Source: SXRF01 sp964624555
GTDB lineage: Bacteria; Pseudomonadota; Alphaproteobacteria; Rickettsiales; SXRF01
NCBI GenBank assembly: GCA_964624555.1
Contig: CAZUXB010000018.1
Location: 1-44,308 of the forward strand
Length of the DNA stretch: 44,308 bases
Direction of reading: 5' to 3'
Shown here: positions 7,486-16,832 of the stretch, piece by piece
Layout: every line of letters begins with the position of its first letter
Numbering within the stretch: the stretch's first letter is position 1
Notes under the pieces: generated by a model
The model's database searches: none
What the model was told of the DNA's origin: nothing
Seen by the model: the letters and a program-made list of their open reading frames with translations, nothing else
Program-made: the position numbers and the translations under genes

Positions 7486-10400
7486 TTATGGGGCTGGACA
7501 TTTTAACGGCGGCACGTTTGCCATTGCAGCTGAGGAGTTATCTACCGCAGTCTGAGCATCAGTAGCCGCTTTCTCGGCATCATCCATAGCTTTCTTCTTG
7601 TCTTGCAGGGCTGCTTCTATCGCTGGATCTGGAGCTGCTCCAGGTTGTGATGTAGGCAGAGCATCAAAGGCCGCTTGCGCAGATTTAACATTATCTTTTG
7701 CTGCACTCACCGCATCCATAGCATCGCTGACAGTCTGCCCAAGAGCAACTAAATTATCCCTTATGCTCTGCGCTTCATCAGCAGCGGCTTGTTCCTGAGG
7801 TGTAGGATTAGCAGGGTCAGCCATGTTCTCAACTATGTTATTATCCTTGTCAAGTGTAGCCTTATTATTGTTCAGATAGCTGCTATAGTTATTATGTGCT
7901 GTCTGTACATTGCTTTCTGCTGCATCCAGGGCAGTAATCGCATTATCCAAATTGATAAGGGCAGTTTTTGCCGGATCAACTGCAGCCGCAGCGGCGGCAG
8001 CAATTGTAGGCTTGCCAGTTATAGCTTGTACGTTGAGACGTGCCTGTTCCTTGGCGGCAAAGACTGAATAATCATTATAAGCTACAGCAGCGGCCTGAGC
8101 ATTTGCCTTGGCTTGATCCAGGGCAGCTTGGTTATTGGCCAATGCAGTTTTCCGATCGCCGGCATCTTTCTCATAGTCAGCCCTTGCAGCATCCAGTTCA
8201 GCTGTTGTGCAGCCCGATGAACCTCCAGGCGCAGGTGGTGCGCCAGGATCTTGTAATACATTTGGTTTGCAAACATCGCCGCCCGGGAAGCATTTTATCT
8301 GATCGGCCTGGGCAGGAAGCTCAAGGCTGCTGTCGCACTCTGTCCAGTTTGGCCCGCATAATGTTGCATCGCTGATGGCACCAGCCCCGGCACCCTTGTA
8401 ATTGCCGATGGCATAATCAGCTGGCGGGTCAAATCCGGCATTGACGCAATAGGCGAAGCTATTAGTGCTTTTTTCCATGGTCTGCACATTGACGGCTTTT
8501 TGAGAATAATCGGCCATTGGGCAACGGAGGCGTTCAGTGTCCTCAGAAGGGCGGTAAATTATTACATCATCCCATGTGCTGTTGCCGTCACCACCAAGTA
8601 CGCAGGCGCTGAAGTTAGGGTCCACACAGGAAGGATTCTCACCAATTTTGGCGACTTTTGACGCATCGGTGTCTTTTACCAAGGTGCTGACAGTAGTCTT
8701 AATTTTGGTTTTGTTGTCTATTGTTGTAATGGTCAGGTATCGGGAATCCTCCGGCACAGAATCTTTATAAATTGTGCGGTCCGTACCCATACCCCAGGAT
8801 ATGCCTGAGCCGGCAGAGGTTGGGAACTTACCATTATCCCAGCTTTGAATTTGGACATATTTAGGGTCAGACTGGTTGGCACCGGTGACATAAGCGATAC
8901 GTTTAAACCCGCCTATGGAGTAGATTATAATATCACCCCTCTGGGCGTTATCAAGCCCGGTAGCTGCTGCATGTCTTTCGAAGTCATTATTTGGGTCGCC
9001 CACATAACCGCGCCATGCGAGAGGCCAAGACCATTGTTTGCCATCTTTACTGACATAGTTGGCACCGGCTTTGCCGAGTACGAAATCTTCCTGCCCGCCT
9101 GGTTTGAACAGTTTTTCATAGCGCCCGATGCAGGCAAGGTTGGAGCGGCGGGTGGTCCACATCTGGTGGGCCTTAAGCTCGGTCCAGCCACCTAAACGCC
9201 CCATTTTGCTGGTTGTAGTCAGCGATTGCTGTGCCTTCAACGGTACGGTAATAGATGTTTCCTTGGTATATACGGTTAAATCAATAACTTTGGTATTGGC
9301 TGGTGAGGTAACCACCTGATTGGAAGCAGTTATAACATCGGCTGTAAGAGAATTAACGACTGCCGGATCCTGTTTAGGAGCACCACATGGGTTTACATAG
9401 TTGAACTCACATTCGTTAGTACCTCCAGTGTGCGTTGCAACATATTGATCTAAATCAGATTTAGCATTGTTATAAGCTGTGTCGTCAGGAGCGGTGGAAA
9501 CGCAACCACCAGGATCGGTAAATGTGGTGGTAGTTGTTGTTTGTGCAGCTTTGTTTATGTTAGCTACCAGTGTAAGGACATCTGATTCGTATGGATATGG
9601 CAGGCATCCGCCATTAATATTACCACCGTTGCACACCGAAGGATCATGGGATTGATAATAGTCACTCAAAGCCTTCTGTGCAGCGGCAAGAGCAGAGGTA
9701 TCACGAACTGTTTTGGTGCACTCATAGACAATTTCTGAGCAGCCTTTTGCTGGGCAGGATGTTTTGGTGACAACTTCGGTGGCATCAAAAAAGTCGCGTT
9801 CTTCATGACCTACGCCGATGATGGTGTCGTAGCTGCCGAGAGTATTTATAAAGCTGCCGCCATGGGTTGGGTTGCCAGCCGAGGTTCCGGTATCCCACCA
9901 GCGCATGTAAGGCATGTGCGCCCCGCCTTCGCCCATCACCGTAGCGGCAAGGGCAGATGCTTCATTTGCATATATTTTGGTCAATAAATCATCTATCAGG
10001 TTGCTCATCTTTTCGTTAACTTTATCCTGTATAGCTTTTACGCCATCTAAAATTAACTGGTCGGCTTTCTTTTTGCCTAACAAGAGGAGCTCTTCCCGTT
10101 TATCAAGAACGGTCTGGACAGCGTCCCTTAAGGTGTTTTCAACTGACTCTGCTAATTCATTTTTCTTGGTTTCCATCATGTCCACACCCTTATATACCGT
10201 TGAGGTTATAGGGGTGATCACAAGTAGTTCGGCCTTTGCAATTACAAAATCCTTGGCAATTGCCGCAGTTTTAGCCAGTGTTGGGTCATTTATAATCATC
10301 AGGGCCCGGGGGATAGTAACAGACGAACCACCGACTCCAGGATCCTTAACGGATTCATAAAGCATTTCTGCATTTCTTACCCGGTCTTCCAGATTCTGTT

Positions 10401-13359
10401 GAGCCTGCAGCGCCTTGCCAGCCCAGAATTTTGCTTTCAGGACAAGGTTGTTAATAGATTTGTTGACGCTGTCGAAAGCATACCACATGACATCAGTAAG
10501 TTTATTAAACAGGGAGGTCGTGGTTACATCTCTTACTTGTGTTAATAGTTTATCACTTAGATCCTGTATCTTGTTCATTCCGACATTAATTATGCTGAGG
10601 TCAATTTTTGCGCTATAAGCTGCCCATTTTGACAACTCAAAATGAGTGCTGAACCTGTAATCGTCCGGCTCAGTATCATCACAGCCGATAAGAGTGAGTT
10701 TCTGGTTTTCCTGGTAGACTGCGTCATATTCGGCCTGGCTGGTAGGGGTCTTAACATATTTGCCACCGGGGGAAGTAACAGCGACTGGCTCCATCTTCTC
10801 AACAGTTTTGGTTTTCTTTTTTGCATCCCTTAATGCCTGATTAAGGTTATTCAAATTACCTTGTTGATTACATTTATCACTGAAACAATTTTTGCCAGCC
10901 CAGACAGTGCAGGCAGGAGTTGCACTCAAAGGCATGGTTAGTACGGTAGGGGTGTTAGAAGAATTAATACCTACGGGAATACCGCTAACATACGGATCTG
11001 CAGCCATTAAAGGAATTTCTACCCCTCCAGGAATATTTTGCTCCATTTGGCAATATGCGTTTTTGGGAATTTCAGGATGTCCAGAATCTTCTGACCAGAA
11101 GAGCCGGAGTTGCAAATCCAGCAATGCTTCTTTTGCTGCTTTAATCGCATCTTCATCAGGAACTGTTACTTGTACCTTCTTCATCAGCGTAGCGTCAAAA
11201 ATATGGTCGTAGCCAAACAGCAGCTTGCGTTTCTGGCGGAGGCCTTCGCAGGTGCGGATCTTGAGGTGGTTCATCGGCACCACGTCTTTAACTATGATAC
11301 GGCAGCACTGCTGGATACTCATGCTTACCGGGCATTTATCATAGCTATCGCTTTCGTAGAAACGGGTAACACAAGGTTTGCTCCATGAGCGCAATGCGCG
11401 CTTATAGTAGTAACCAAGGAAATTAGTGCGGCGCCAGGTAATGTAATTGTAGTTAATACGCTGCATTATACAATTATTGAAAGCTGCCCTTCTTGGTTCA
11501 ATAACATCCACGGGAACGATAGCGCATTGTACTTCCGGGTGCTTGGCGAAATCAGTCAATTTTGCCATGTCTGGAGTTCCGTTGGACTTTGCGTATAAAG
11601 CAAAATATCCCAGATAAATCGGGTCAACCAATTTGGTTGTATCCATCCAGCCGGAATAGCCAAACACAAATGGAAAATTCAACATACGGTCAGTGGTAGT
11701 ATACCAGTTGGTCAGGTAGGAGTACTGACGGTCAGTGCGGAAAGTATTGAGGGCATTGTCATTCTTACCCCAGTTATAGGAGAAAGGTGCATAAATCATC
11801 TTCTGCGCCTCAGGATCAGGCTGCACGGCATCACGCGGGGAGAAGGGATTACCTGGAGAAATTATTCTTTCTACATTGGGGCAGAAATTATCTTTGGCAA
11901 TGCCTGGCGATTTGTAGTCCATGTCCCCATCCATTCTTCTGAATAGTACCGGACCTTGATATTTGCCAAGAAACCCTGCCTCTATCACGGCGGTGGCAAG
12001 GTAATCATTATCCAACAGATCATTAAAAGTGCTCCAGTCAGTATGGCGGATCAACCCACCATCCGATTGAGTTTTTAGGCATGGAAACAGATTGCTGAAT
12101 TCAGGAACTTTCTGGCCAGGAAAAATACTGGAAAAGTCCCTTTTTAATATGTCTGCCGGGGCGTAGTCGGCCTCATCAAGGTCAGCACGCTTTGTATATT
12201 GCATGACCGGAGAGAATCCTTTACCTACCGGTGAGGCACCGTTAGCAACATCTTTAGCATTTGCACCGCTCATTAGTGTCTGGCAACTGTTATATATGGC
12301 TTTGTCAGGAGAACCATCTTTATCCTGAGTTAATGGGTCGTCAGTACTTTCGCCCGGGCGCTCCAGTACCCATTCCGGGTGGGTAGCGCGACCAAACACA
12401 AAGTAGCTGTAACATTTATCGGCCTTTTTTCTCCAGTACTCTGCAGTTTGCGGGTCCTTAATTTCAGGCTCGTCATTTGCAAAGAGGCTTTCCGGGCAAC
12501 CTAAGTTACCACCGAGGAAAAAATTGGTAGAAATACAGCGGTTGCTGTTTCCATATATATCTTTTGGCGCATTACCCTCTGATTTAAAGGGATAGTTATC
12601 CGCGTTCTGGTAGTAGGTAAAAGCCAGAGGACCACCTGTTGCCGCCTCTGCTTTGGGGGTGTTTATCGTCTGCATACAAGTAACTACATCAGGCTTTGAA
12701 CCTAAAACATCGCCGGTAGCAGTTTCATCATAACGGGCAGCACCAGACTCCTTCAATTGACCGGTTTTGGAGTCGAATTTTTTGTAGGATAAACTAGCAC
12801 CATGGACACAGGCATCACGAGCAGTATAATCCGGCAGGTCAGCAGGCGGCCTTGTCGAGCTGGCATCGTCAAGCCTACCATCCCTGCCTATATACTCATC
12901 AGAATGCAATATCTCCAAGGTAATAAGGAGGTTAAGGACGTTGGTTGCACTGCAGCCAGCCGTATCTTCACACCAACCTCTGCCCAGACCAAGGGTAGGG
13001 ACTATACATATCCCTATAACAGGAACCTTCCATTGCGGCAGGCACCAAGCTTTACGGCTGAACCACGGAGTAACGCTTGGGGCTTTGCGGAATAGGAAAA
13101 AGTTGTAGTGCGGGTCGAAATCGTTAATCGTAAGCCCAAGATTGGTAGCGTTATCCTTAAAAAATAAAAGCGGGCCACCGTCAGGGACAATCGGATTGCT
13201 TCCTACCCCGGGAACCCAGCCAGCATTGGCATTTGGCACAAAAGATATATTGGTTACGAATATTGAAGTTGCCACCACCAGTCCGAACGCTGACTTGCGT
13301 GGCGCATCTCGCAGAAAATCGATAATATTCTTATAAATACGAGCTTCTGACACGGACAC
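7486..13359 (-). CDS. Giant cysteine-rich exported protein with degenerate CHAP-like module
   Basis: A 1957-residue protein started by GTG, with AAGG nine bases upstream. A 22-residue charged N-region and a hydrophobic stretch ending in PNANA-GW (about residue 47) look like a long signal peptide or anchor. By my count about 44 cysteines are spread over the whole chain, which fits a disulfide-bonded protein outside the cytoplasm. Residues about 900-1130 are helical. At about 1390-1530 a segment with ACIGRYEKLF, DNAQRGDIIIY, KRIAYVTG and a following QSWDN resembles a CHAP amidase fold, but the usual catalytic His position is Arg. Residues about 1718-1957 are an Ala/Asp-rich coiled coil. It lies 59 bases downstream of lpxB. 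I do not recognise the family; function unknown. Confidence 0.75.
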   Translation of the reverse strand: MSVSEARIYKNIIDFLRDAPRKSAFGLVVATSIFVTNISFVPNANAGWVPGVGSNPIVPDGGPLLFFKDNATNLGLTINDFDPHYNFFLFRKAPSVTPWFSRKAWCLPQWKVPVIGICIVPTLGLGRGWCEDTAGCSATNVLNLLITLEILHSDEYIGRDGRLDDASSTRPPADLPDYTARDACVHGASLSYKKFDSKTGQLKESGAARYDETATGDVLGSKPDVVTCMQTINTPKAEAATGGPLAFTYYQNADNYPFKSEGNAPKDIYGNSNRCISTNFFLGGNLGCPESLFANDEPEIKDPQTAEYWRKKADKCYSYFVFGRATHPEWVLERPGESTDDPLTQDKDGSPDKAIYNSCQTLMSGANAKDVANGASPVGKGFSPVMQYTKRADLDEADYAPADILKRDFSSIFPGQKVPEFSNLFPCLKTQSDGGLIRHTDWSTFNDLLDNDYLATAVIEAGFLGKYQGPVLFRRMDGDMDYKSPGIAKDNFCPNVERIISPGNPFSPRDAVQPDPEAQKMIYAPFSYNWGKNDNALNTFRTDRQYSYLTNWYTTTDRMLNFPFVFGYSGWMDTTKLVDPIYLGYFALYAKSNGTPDMAKLTDFAKHPEVQCAIVPVDVIEPRRAAFNNCIMQRINYNYITWRRTNFLGYYYKRALRSWSKPCVTRFYESDSYDKCPVSMSIQQCCRIIVKDVVPMNHLKIRTCEGLRQKRKLLFGYDHIFDATLMKKVQVTVPDEDAIKAAKEALLDLQLRLFWSEDSGHPEIPKNAYCQMEQNIPGGVEIPLMAADPYVSGIPVGINSSNTPTVLTMPLSATPACTVWAGKNCFSDKCNQQGNLNNLNQALRDAKKKTKTVEKMEPVAVTSPGGKYVKTPTSQAEYDAVYQENQKLTLIGCDDTEPDDYRFSTHFELSKWAAYSAKIDLSIINVGMNKIQDLSDKLLTQVRDVTTTSLFNKLTDVMWYAFDSVNKSINNLVLKAKFWAGKALQAQQNLEDRVRNAEMLYESVKDPGVGGSSVTIPRALMIINDPTLAKTAAIAKDFVIAKAELLVITPITSTVYKGVDMMETKKNELAESVENTLRDAVQTVLDKREELLLLGKKKADQLILDGVKAIQDKVNEKMSNLIDDLLTKIYANEASALAATVMGEGGAHMPYMRWWDTGTSAGNPTHGGSFINTLGSYDTIIGVGHEERDFFDATEVVTKTSCPAKGCSEIVYECTKTVRDTSALAAAQKALSDYYQSHDPSVCNGGNINGGCLPYPYESDVLTLVANINKAAQTTTTTTFTDPGGCVSTAPDDTAYNNAKSDLDQYVATHTGGTNECEFNYVNPCGAPKQDPAVVNSLTADVITASNQVVTSPANTKVIDLTVYTKETSITVPLKAQQSLTTTSKMGRLGGWTELKAHQMWTTRRSNLACIGRYEKLFKPGGQEDFVLGKAGANYVSKDGKQWSWPLAWRGYVGDPNNDFERHAAATGLDNAQRGDIIIYSIGGFKRIAYVTGANQSDPKYVQIQSWDNGKFPTSAGSGISWGMGTDRTIYKDSVPEDSRYLTITTIDNKTKIKTTVSTLVKDTDASKVAKIGENPSCVDPNFSACVLGGDGNSTWDDVIIYRPSEDTERLRCPMADYSQKAVNVQTMEKSTNSFAYCVNAGFDPPADYAIGNYKGAGAGAISDATLCGPNWTECDSSLELPAQADQIKCFPGGDVCKPNVLQDPGAPPAPGGSSGCTTAELDAARADYEKDAGDRKTALANNQAALDQAKANAQAAAVAYNDYSVFAAKEQARLNVQAITGKPTIAAAAAAAVDPAKTALINLDNAITALDAAESNVQTAHNNYSSYLNNNKATLDKDNNIVENMADPANPTPQEQAAADEAQSIRDNLVALGQTVSDAMDAVSAAKDNVKSAQAAFDALPTSQPGAAPDPAIEAALQDKKKAMDDAEKAATDAQTAVDNSSAAMANVPPLKCPAP

Positions 13360-13418
13360 CGACCTTGAGTTTGGACTATTAGGATTCCCTTACACTATAA
13401 CCTATAATTATTACAATT

Positions 13419-14579
13419 TTATGACAATATAGAAAGAATTTTCTTGGCCGCGAGGTCGCTGGGGGCTGTTTTTTCAGGCGGTAACAGCATGCCTAAGGCT
13501 ATGTTTACCCCTGTTTTTTGGCTATTTTGCTGGGATGGCATAGAAAGTATGGTGTTAGCGCAGCTTGCCAGAATTAAGGGGTCGGCAAGTTCCTGTAATA
13601 GCTCCGGTATAACTTCTTTTCTTAACAAAATGTTAATAAGGTTGGCAAATTTTATGGTTAGCATCCGGCGTAGCCACCATGCTGAAAGCCGGTTAATACG
13701 GTAGGTAATGAGCATGGGTACACCGGCCATGGCCACTTCAAAGGCTACTGTACCTGATTTTACAAAGGCAAACTGGCTGGCGGCGATAGCATTTTTCTTA
13801 TCCTGCTCGTCCTCGGTGATAATAACCTGGAATGGGCATTTATTAAGGTAGGGTGCCAGAAACTCCCTGATATGTTCGGGAACGGCGATAACCAGGGCAA
13901 GCTTTGGGTAGCAGGTGGAAAGCATGGCGACTGCGCGGGCCAATATCGGCATGTGGCGTTTTAATTCGCCTTTACGGCTTCCTGGCAACAAACAAAATAG
14001 TGTGGTGGTGGCAGAAAGTTCATGCTTGTTCCGGAATTCTTCTGCATTTCCAACTTTAGTCTCGCAGACAACCGGGTGTCCGACAAAGGTGCAGCCCAAA
14101 CCTTCTTTCTCGAAATAGGGTGGTTCAAAAGGCAGGAGAACCAGCATATGGTCAAATAATCTAGCGCATTTTTTGGCCCTGTTAGCCTTATAAGCCCAGA
14201 CTGTAGGGGCAACATAATGGATGAATTTAGCTTTAAACCCGTCTTTGCGTAATTTTTCCACTACCCGGAAACAAAATCCCGGCGAGTCTATAGTAATAAT
14301 CAGGTCAGGATGTTTGAGTGTAATATCAACGATTGTGGAATCTATATGTATCAGTGTTCTGTATATGTACGGCAAAATCTCAACAAAACCCATCATTGAC
14401 AGATCATGGTAGGGAAAGAGGCTGTTAAGCCCTTCTTCCTCCATTTTTTCGCCGCCAATTCCATGAAAAACTATCCTTTGCTGCGAGTTTGCGCGTAGTG
14501 AGCGCATAAGATGCGCGCCCAGCAGATCGCCCGATGCTTCGCCGGCTATGACATAGATTACTAATGGCTTTTCATCCAT
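13419..14579 (-). CDS. lpxB: Lipid-A-disaccharide synthase
   Basis: A 386-residue GT19 glycosyltransferase. Conserved phrases are VIAGEASGDLLGAHLM at the N-terminus, FHGIGGEKMEEEGL, DSPGFCFR, HYVAPTVWAYK and LLPGSRKGELKRHMP. LpxB condenses UDP-2,3-diacylglucosamine with lipid X (2,3-diacylglucosamine-1-phosphate) to form the lipid A disaccharide at the inner membrane. Its start overlaps lpxI by eight bases. It is the last lipid A gene of the minus-strand block and its length is normal for the family. Confidence 0.96.
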   Translation of the reverse strand: MDEKPLVIYVIAGEASGDLLGAHLMRSLRANSQQRIVFHGIGGEKMEEEGLNSLFPYHDLSMMGFVEILPYIYRTLIHIDSTIVDITLKHPDLIITIDSPGFCFRVVEKLRKDGFKAKFIHYVAPTVWAYKANRAKKCARLFDHMLVLLPFEPPYFEKEGLGCTFVGHPVVCETKVGNAEEFRNKHELSATTTLFCLLPGSRKGELKRHMPILARAVAMLSTCYPKLALVIAVPEHIREFLAPYLNKCPFQVIITEDEQDKKNAIAASQFAFVKSGTVAFEVAMAGVPMLITYRINRLSAWWLRRMLTIKFANLINILLRKEVIPELLQELADPLILASCANTILSMPSQQNSQKTGVNIALGMLLPPEKTAPSDLAAKKILSILS

Positions 14580-15393
14580 ACTTGAAGCCTACCACAAATA
14601 AACCATATTCGTCAGCTTTTTTGATAAGCAGTTCTTTATCAATAAGCAGGCTGTGACCGGCTTCTACGGCAACCCCGGCAAAGCCATTTGCATACAGATT
14701 TTCGATGGTATGCACACCGATGGACGGCAAATCCACCTTTTCTTCCTGCTGCGGCTTTTTCGCTTTTACCAGAACCCCGCTTTTTTTGGCGCCCTTGCGT
14801 AGTTTCCCGCAGGCGCTGATCAGGGCGTCAGTACCCTCTGCTGATTCTGTGCCGAGAACAATATTATTTTCGACAATTGCAGCCTGCCCGATATCCTGTG
14901 CGCCAATATTTTTTGCAGCTTTTATTCCTGCCATGATATCGGAGTTATCCTGTTTGCCGGGGGAAATTTTCCCGAGGACGCCAGCTTCTGCCAGTATGTT
15001 GGGCAGTATGCTGTCAACACCGACAACGGTAAAATTCTCCTCCTCGAAAAAAGAGGTGATAGCTTTAAGCAGGGCATCATCGCCTGCAAAAAACGCCTTA
15101 CCGAGTTTTTTGAGCAGGGCTGCACCTGCCGCATCGGGTTTAAGCGAGAGGAGGGAAGGGCGCTTGATGCCGCCAGCCATTACAATGTCTTTTACATTTG
15201 CTGCGCGCAGATGTTTAAGTGCTTCGCCAACTGCCCCAAGCCTTACTACTGCGTGGGGGGTATCTTTCATAATTTCCGGGTTAAAACTTTCTTCGAAAGC
15301 GATAACAAAAAATGCGCGGCCATTGCTTTTGCAGGCGTCAATTATCTGCGCTGGCAGGCTGCCTTTTCCGGCAATGATCCCAAGGCAGCTCAT
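14572..15393 (-). CDS. lpxI: UDP-2,3-diacylglucosamine pyrophosphatase LpxI
   Basis: A 273-residue protein of the LpxI (formerly DUF1009) family. It opens with LGIIAGKGSLPAQIIDACKS. Further conserved stretches are VMAGGIKRPSLLSLKPDA, GVDSILPNILAEAGVLG, QAAIVENNIVLGTESAEGTD and LPSIGVHTIENLYANGFAGV. LpxI hydrolyses UDP-diacylglucosamine to lipid X and replaces the unrelated LpxH in most alphaproteobacteria. It overlaps lpxA upstream by four bases (ATGA) and lpxB downstream by eight. This is one of the better pointers to an alphaproteobacterial host. Confidence 0.96.
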   Translation of the reverse strand: MSCLGIIAGKGSLPAQIIDACKSNGRAFFVIAFEESFNPEIMKDTPHAVVRLGAVGEALKHLRAANVKDIVMAGGIKRPSLLSLKPDAAGAALLKKLGKAFFAGDDALLKAITSFFEEENFTVVGVDSILPNILAEAGVLGKISPGKQDNSDIMAGIKAAKNIGAQDIGQAAIVENNIVLGTESAEGTDALISACGKLRKGAKKSGVLVKAKKPQQEEKVDLPSIGVHTIENLYANGFAGVAVEAGHSLLIDKELLIKKADEYGLFVVGFKYG

Positions 15394-16208
15394 GCGGCTT
15401 GTTCGCTGGCTTCCCGCCCGGAATTTTTGGGGATGCAGAGCGAGCGCGAACCTTTTTCATCCATGAAAGCGATTATATCCAGAACTGAGGGAATAGCGGC
15501 ATAGGTGATTTTAGCTTTTTCGGCGCGGACAGCCAGTGTGCCATCCTCTTCCTCGAAAATCATTTTGTAAGCGCCACGCAGGGCGTGGATGGTATCGCGG
15601 TCAAAGCCACGGCGTTTCAGGCCAACAAGGTTAAGACCGGCCAGATTGGCACGTTCCCCCATAACCGAACCATATGGTATCACGTCGTGCTCTACGCCGG
15701 ACATGCCGCCGATAACGGCGTGCGCGCCAATACGCACGAACTGGTGTACTGCCGAAAGGCCGCCAATAATGGAAAAATCGCCAACTTCGACATGGCCAGC
15801 AAGGGTAGCGTTATTAGCAAGTATGACATTGTTGCCAAGTTTACAATCATGCGCCACATGAGCACCAACCATGAACAGGCAGTTGTTACCGACAATGGTT
15901 TTCATTCCGCCGCCTTCAGTGCCGGTATTCATGGTCACATATTCGCGGATGGTATTGTTATCGCCGATGGTAAGGGTAGATTCCTCGCCATGATATTTCA
16001 AATCCTGCGGGGCATAACCAAGCGATGCGAAAGGGAATATTTTGCAATTCTTTCCGATGGTGGTATTGCCGCCGATGGCAACGTGGGAAAATATTTTTGT
16101 CCCTTCACCGATAACGACATTGCCGCTTATGACGCAATAAGCCCCAACCTCTATGGAATCCGGCAGTTTTACACTATCTTCTATAATAGCTGTGGGATGG
16201 ATTGTCAT
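15390..16208 (-). CDS. lpxA: UDP-N-acetylglucosamine acyltransferase
   Basis: A 272-residue left-handed beta-helix acyltransferase. The N-terminus (IHPTAIIEDSVKLPDSIEVG) and repeating hexapeptides are clear. The catalytic His lies in GAHVAHDCKLGNNV, and SGVEHDVIPYGSVMGERANL and VGLKRRGF are LpxA-specific. It performs the first step of lipid A synthesis, moving an acyl chain from ACP to UDP-GlcNAc. It sits between fabZ (with a 138-base gap holding a palindromic element) and lpxI (overlapping). Confidence 0.97.
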   Translation of the reverse strand: MTIHPTAIIEDSVKLPDSIEVGAYCVISGNVVIGEGTKIFSHVAIGGNTTIGKNCKIFPFASLGYAPQDLKYHGEESTLTIGDNNTIREYVTMNTGTEGGGMKTIVGNNCLFMVGAHVAHDCKLGNNVILANNATLAGHVEVGDFSIIGGLSAVHQFVRIGAHAVIGGMSGVEHDVIPYGSVMGERANLAGLNLVGLKRRGFDRDTIHALRGAYKMIFEEEDGTLAVRAEKAKITYAAIPSVLDIIAFMDEKGSRSLCIPKNSGREASEQAA

Positions 16209-16227
16209 GTGCCTACCGTTAAAAAAC

Positions 16228-16322
16228 TGTCATTCCGAACGTAGAGAGGAATCTTTGCAAAATAATTACAATTTATAACGACAAGATCTCTCACGTCGCT
16301 TCGCTCGTTCGAGATGACAAAT
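16228..16322. repeat. Palindromic intergenic element between lpxA and fabZ
   Basis: The left end reads CTGTCATTCCGAACGTAGAG followed by AGGAATCTTT. The right end reads AAGATCTCTCACGTCGCTTC followed by GCTCGTTCGAGATGACA. TGTCAT/ATGACA and the inner arms are inverted copies around an A/T-rich centre. It fills most of the 138-base gap between fabZ and lpxA and contains no gene. The form is that of the dispersed palindromes found elsewhere in this window. Confidence 0.78.
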
Positions 16323-16346
16323 GGCGGTCTTATAAAATTGCTCATG

Positions 16347-16802
16347 TTAATCTACAATCATTGCACAAATTACTGCTTCGGCGACCTTCGCACCATCAAC
16401 TGTGGCAACACAGGAGAACTTCCAGACATTGCGGCGGCTTTGTTGTTTGTCAACCCGCACATGCAGCGCATCACCGGGCACTACCGGTTTACGGAACTTG
16501 GCTTCATCGATCGACATGAAATATACCAGCTTCCCTTCAGCGTCTTTGCCCAGTGTGTTCACTACGAGCACGGCAGCGGTCTGGGCCATTGCTTCGATAA
16601 TAAGGACTCCCGGCATTACCGGTTTGCCGGGGAAATGCCCGGTAAAGAACGGTTCATTGATAGTTACGTTTTTCAGGCCGACGGCAAATTCGCCAAGCTT
16701 GTAATCAATAATCCGGTCGATCATTAAAAATGGGTAGCGGTGCGGAATCATCTCCATGATGCGCTCTACGGAAATGATAAGCTTATTTTGTGTCGTTTCC
16801 AT
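16347..16802 (-). CDS. fabZ: 3-hydroxyacyl-ACP dehydratase FabZ
   Basis: A 151-residue single hot-dog domain protein. PHRYPFLMIDRI carries the first conserved segment. NEPFFTGHFPGKPVMPGVLI carries the catalytic His, and the conserved Glu lies in LIIEAMAQTAA. FabZ dehydrates 3-hydroxyacyl-ACP in fatty acid elongation and competes with LpxA and LpxD for the same substrates, which explains its place between them. It lies 30 bases downstream of lpxD on the minus strand. Confidence 0.96.
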   Translation of the reverse strand: METTQNKLIISVERIMEMIPHRYPFLMIDRIIDYKLGEFAVGLKNVTINEPFFTGHFPGKPVMPGVLIIEAMAQTAAVLVVNTLGKDAEGKLVYFMSIDEAKFRKPVVPGDALHVRVDKQQSRRNVWKFSCVATVDGAKVAEAVICAMIVD

Positions 16803-16832
16803 GATATATATACCTTATAATCAGCCTTATAA

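Noticed and set aside
7486..13359. VirB6/TraG-like type IV secretion protein
   Set aside because: Size and Cys content tempted this, but I see no multi-helix membrane block and no other secretion genes nearby.
14705..15466. 253-residue plus-strand open frame
   Set aside because: It is antisense to lpxI and lpxA, which have strong family matches; its own sequence shows no domain.
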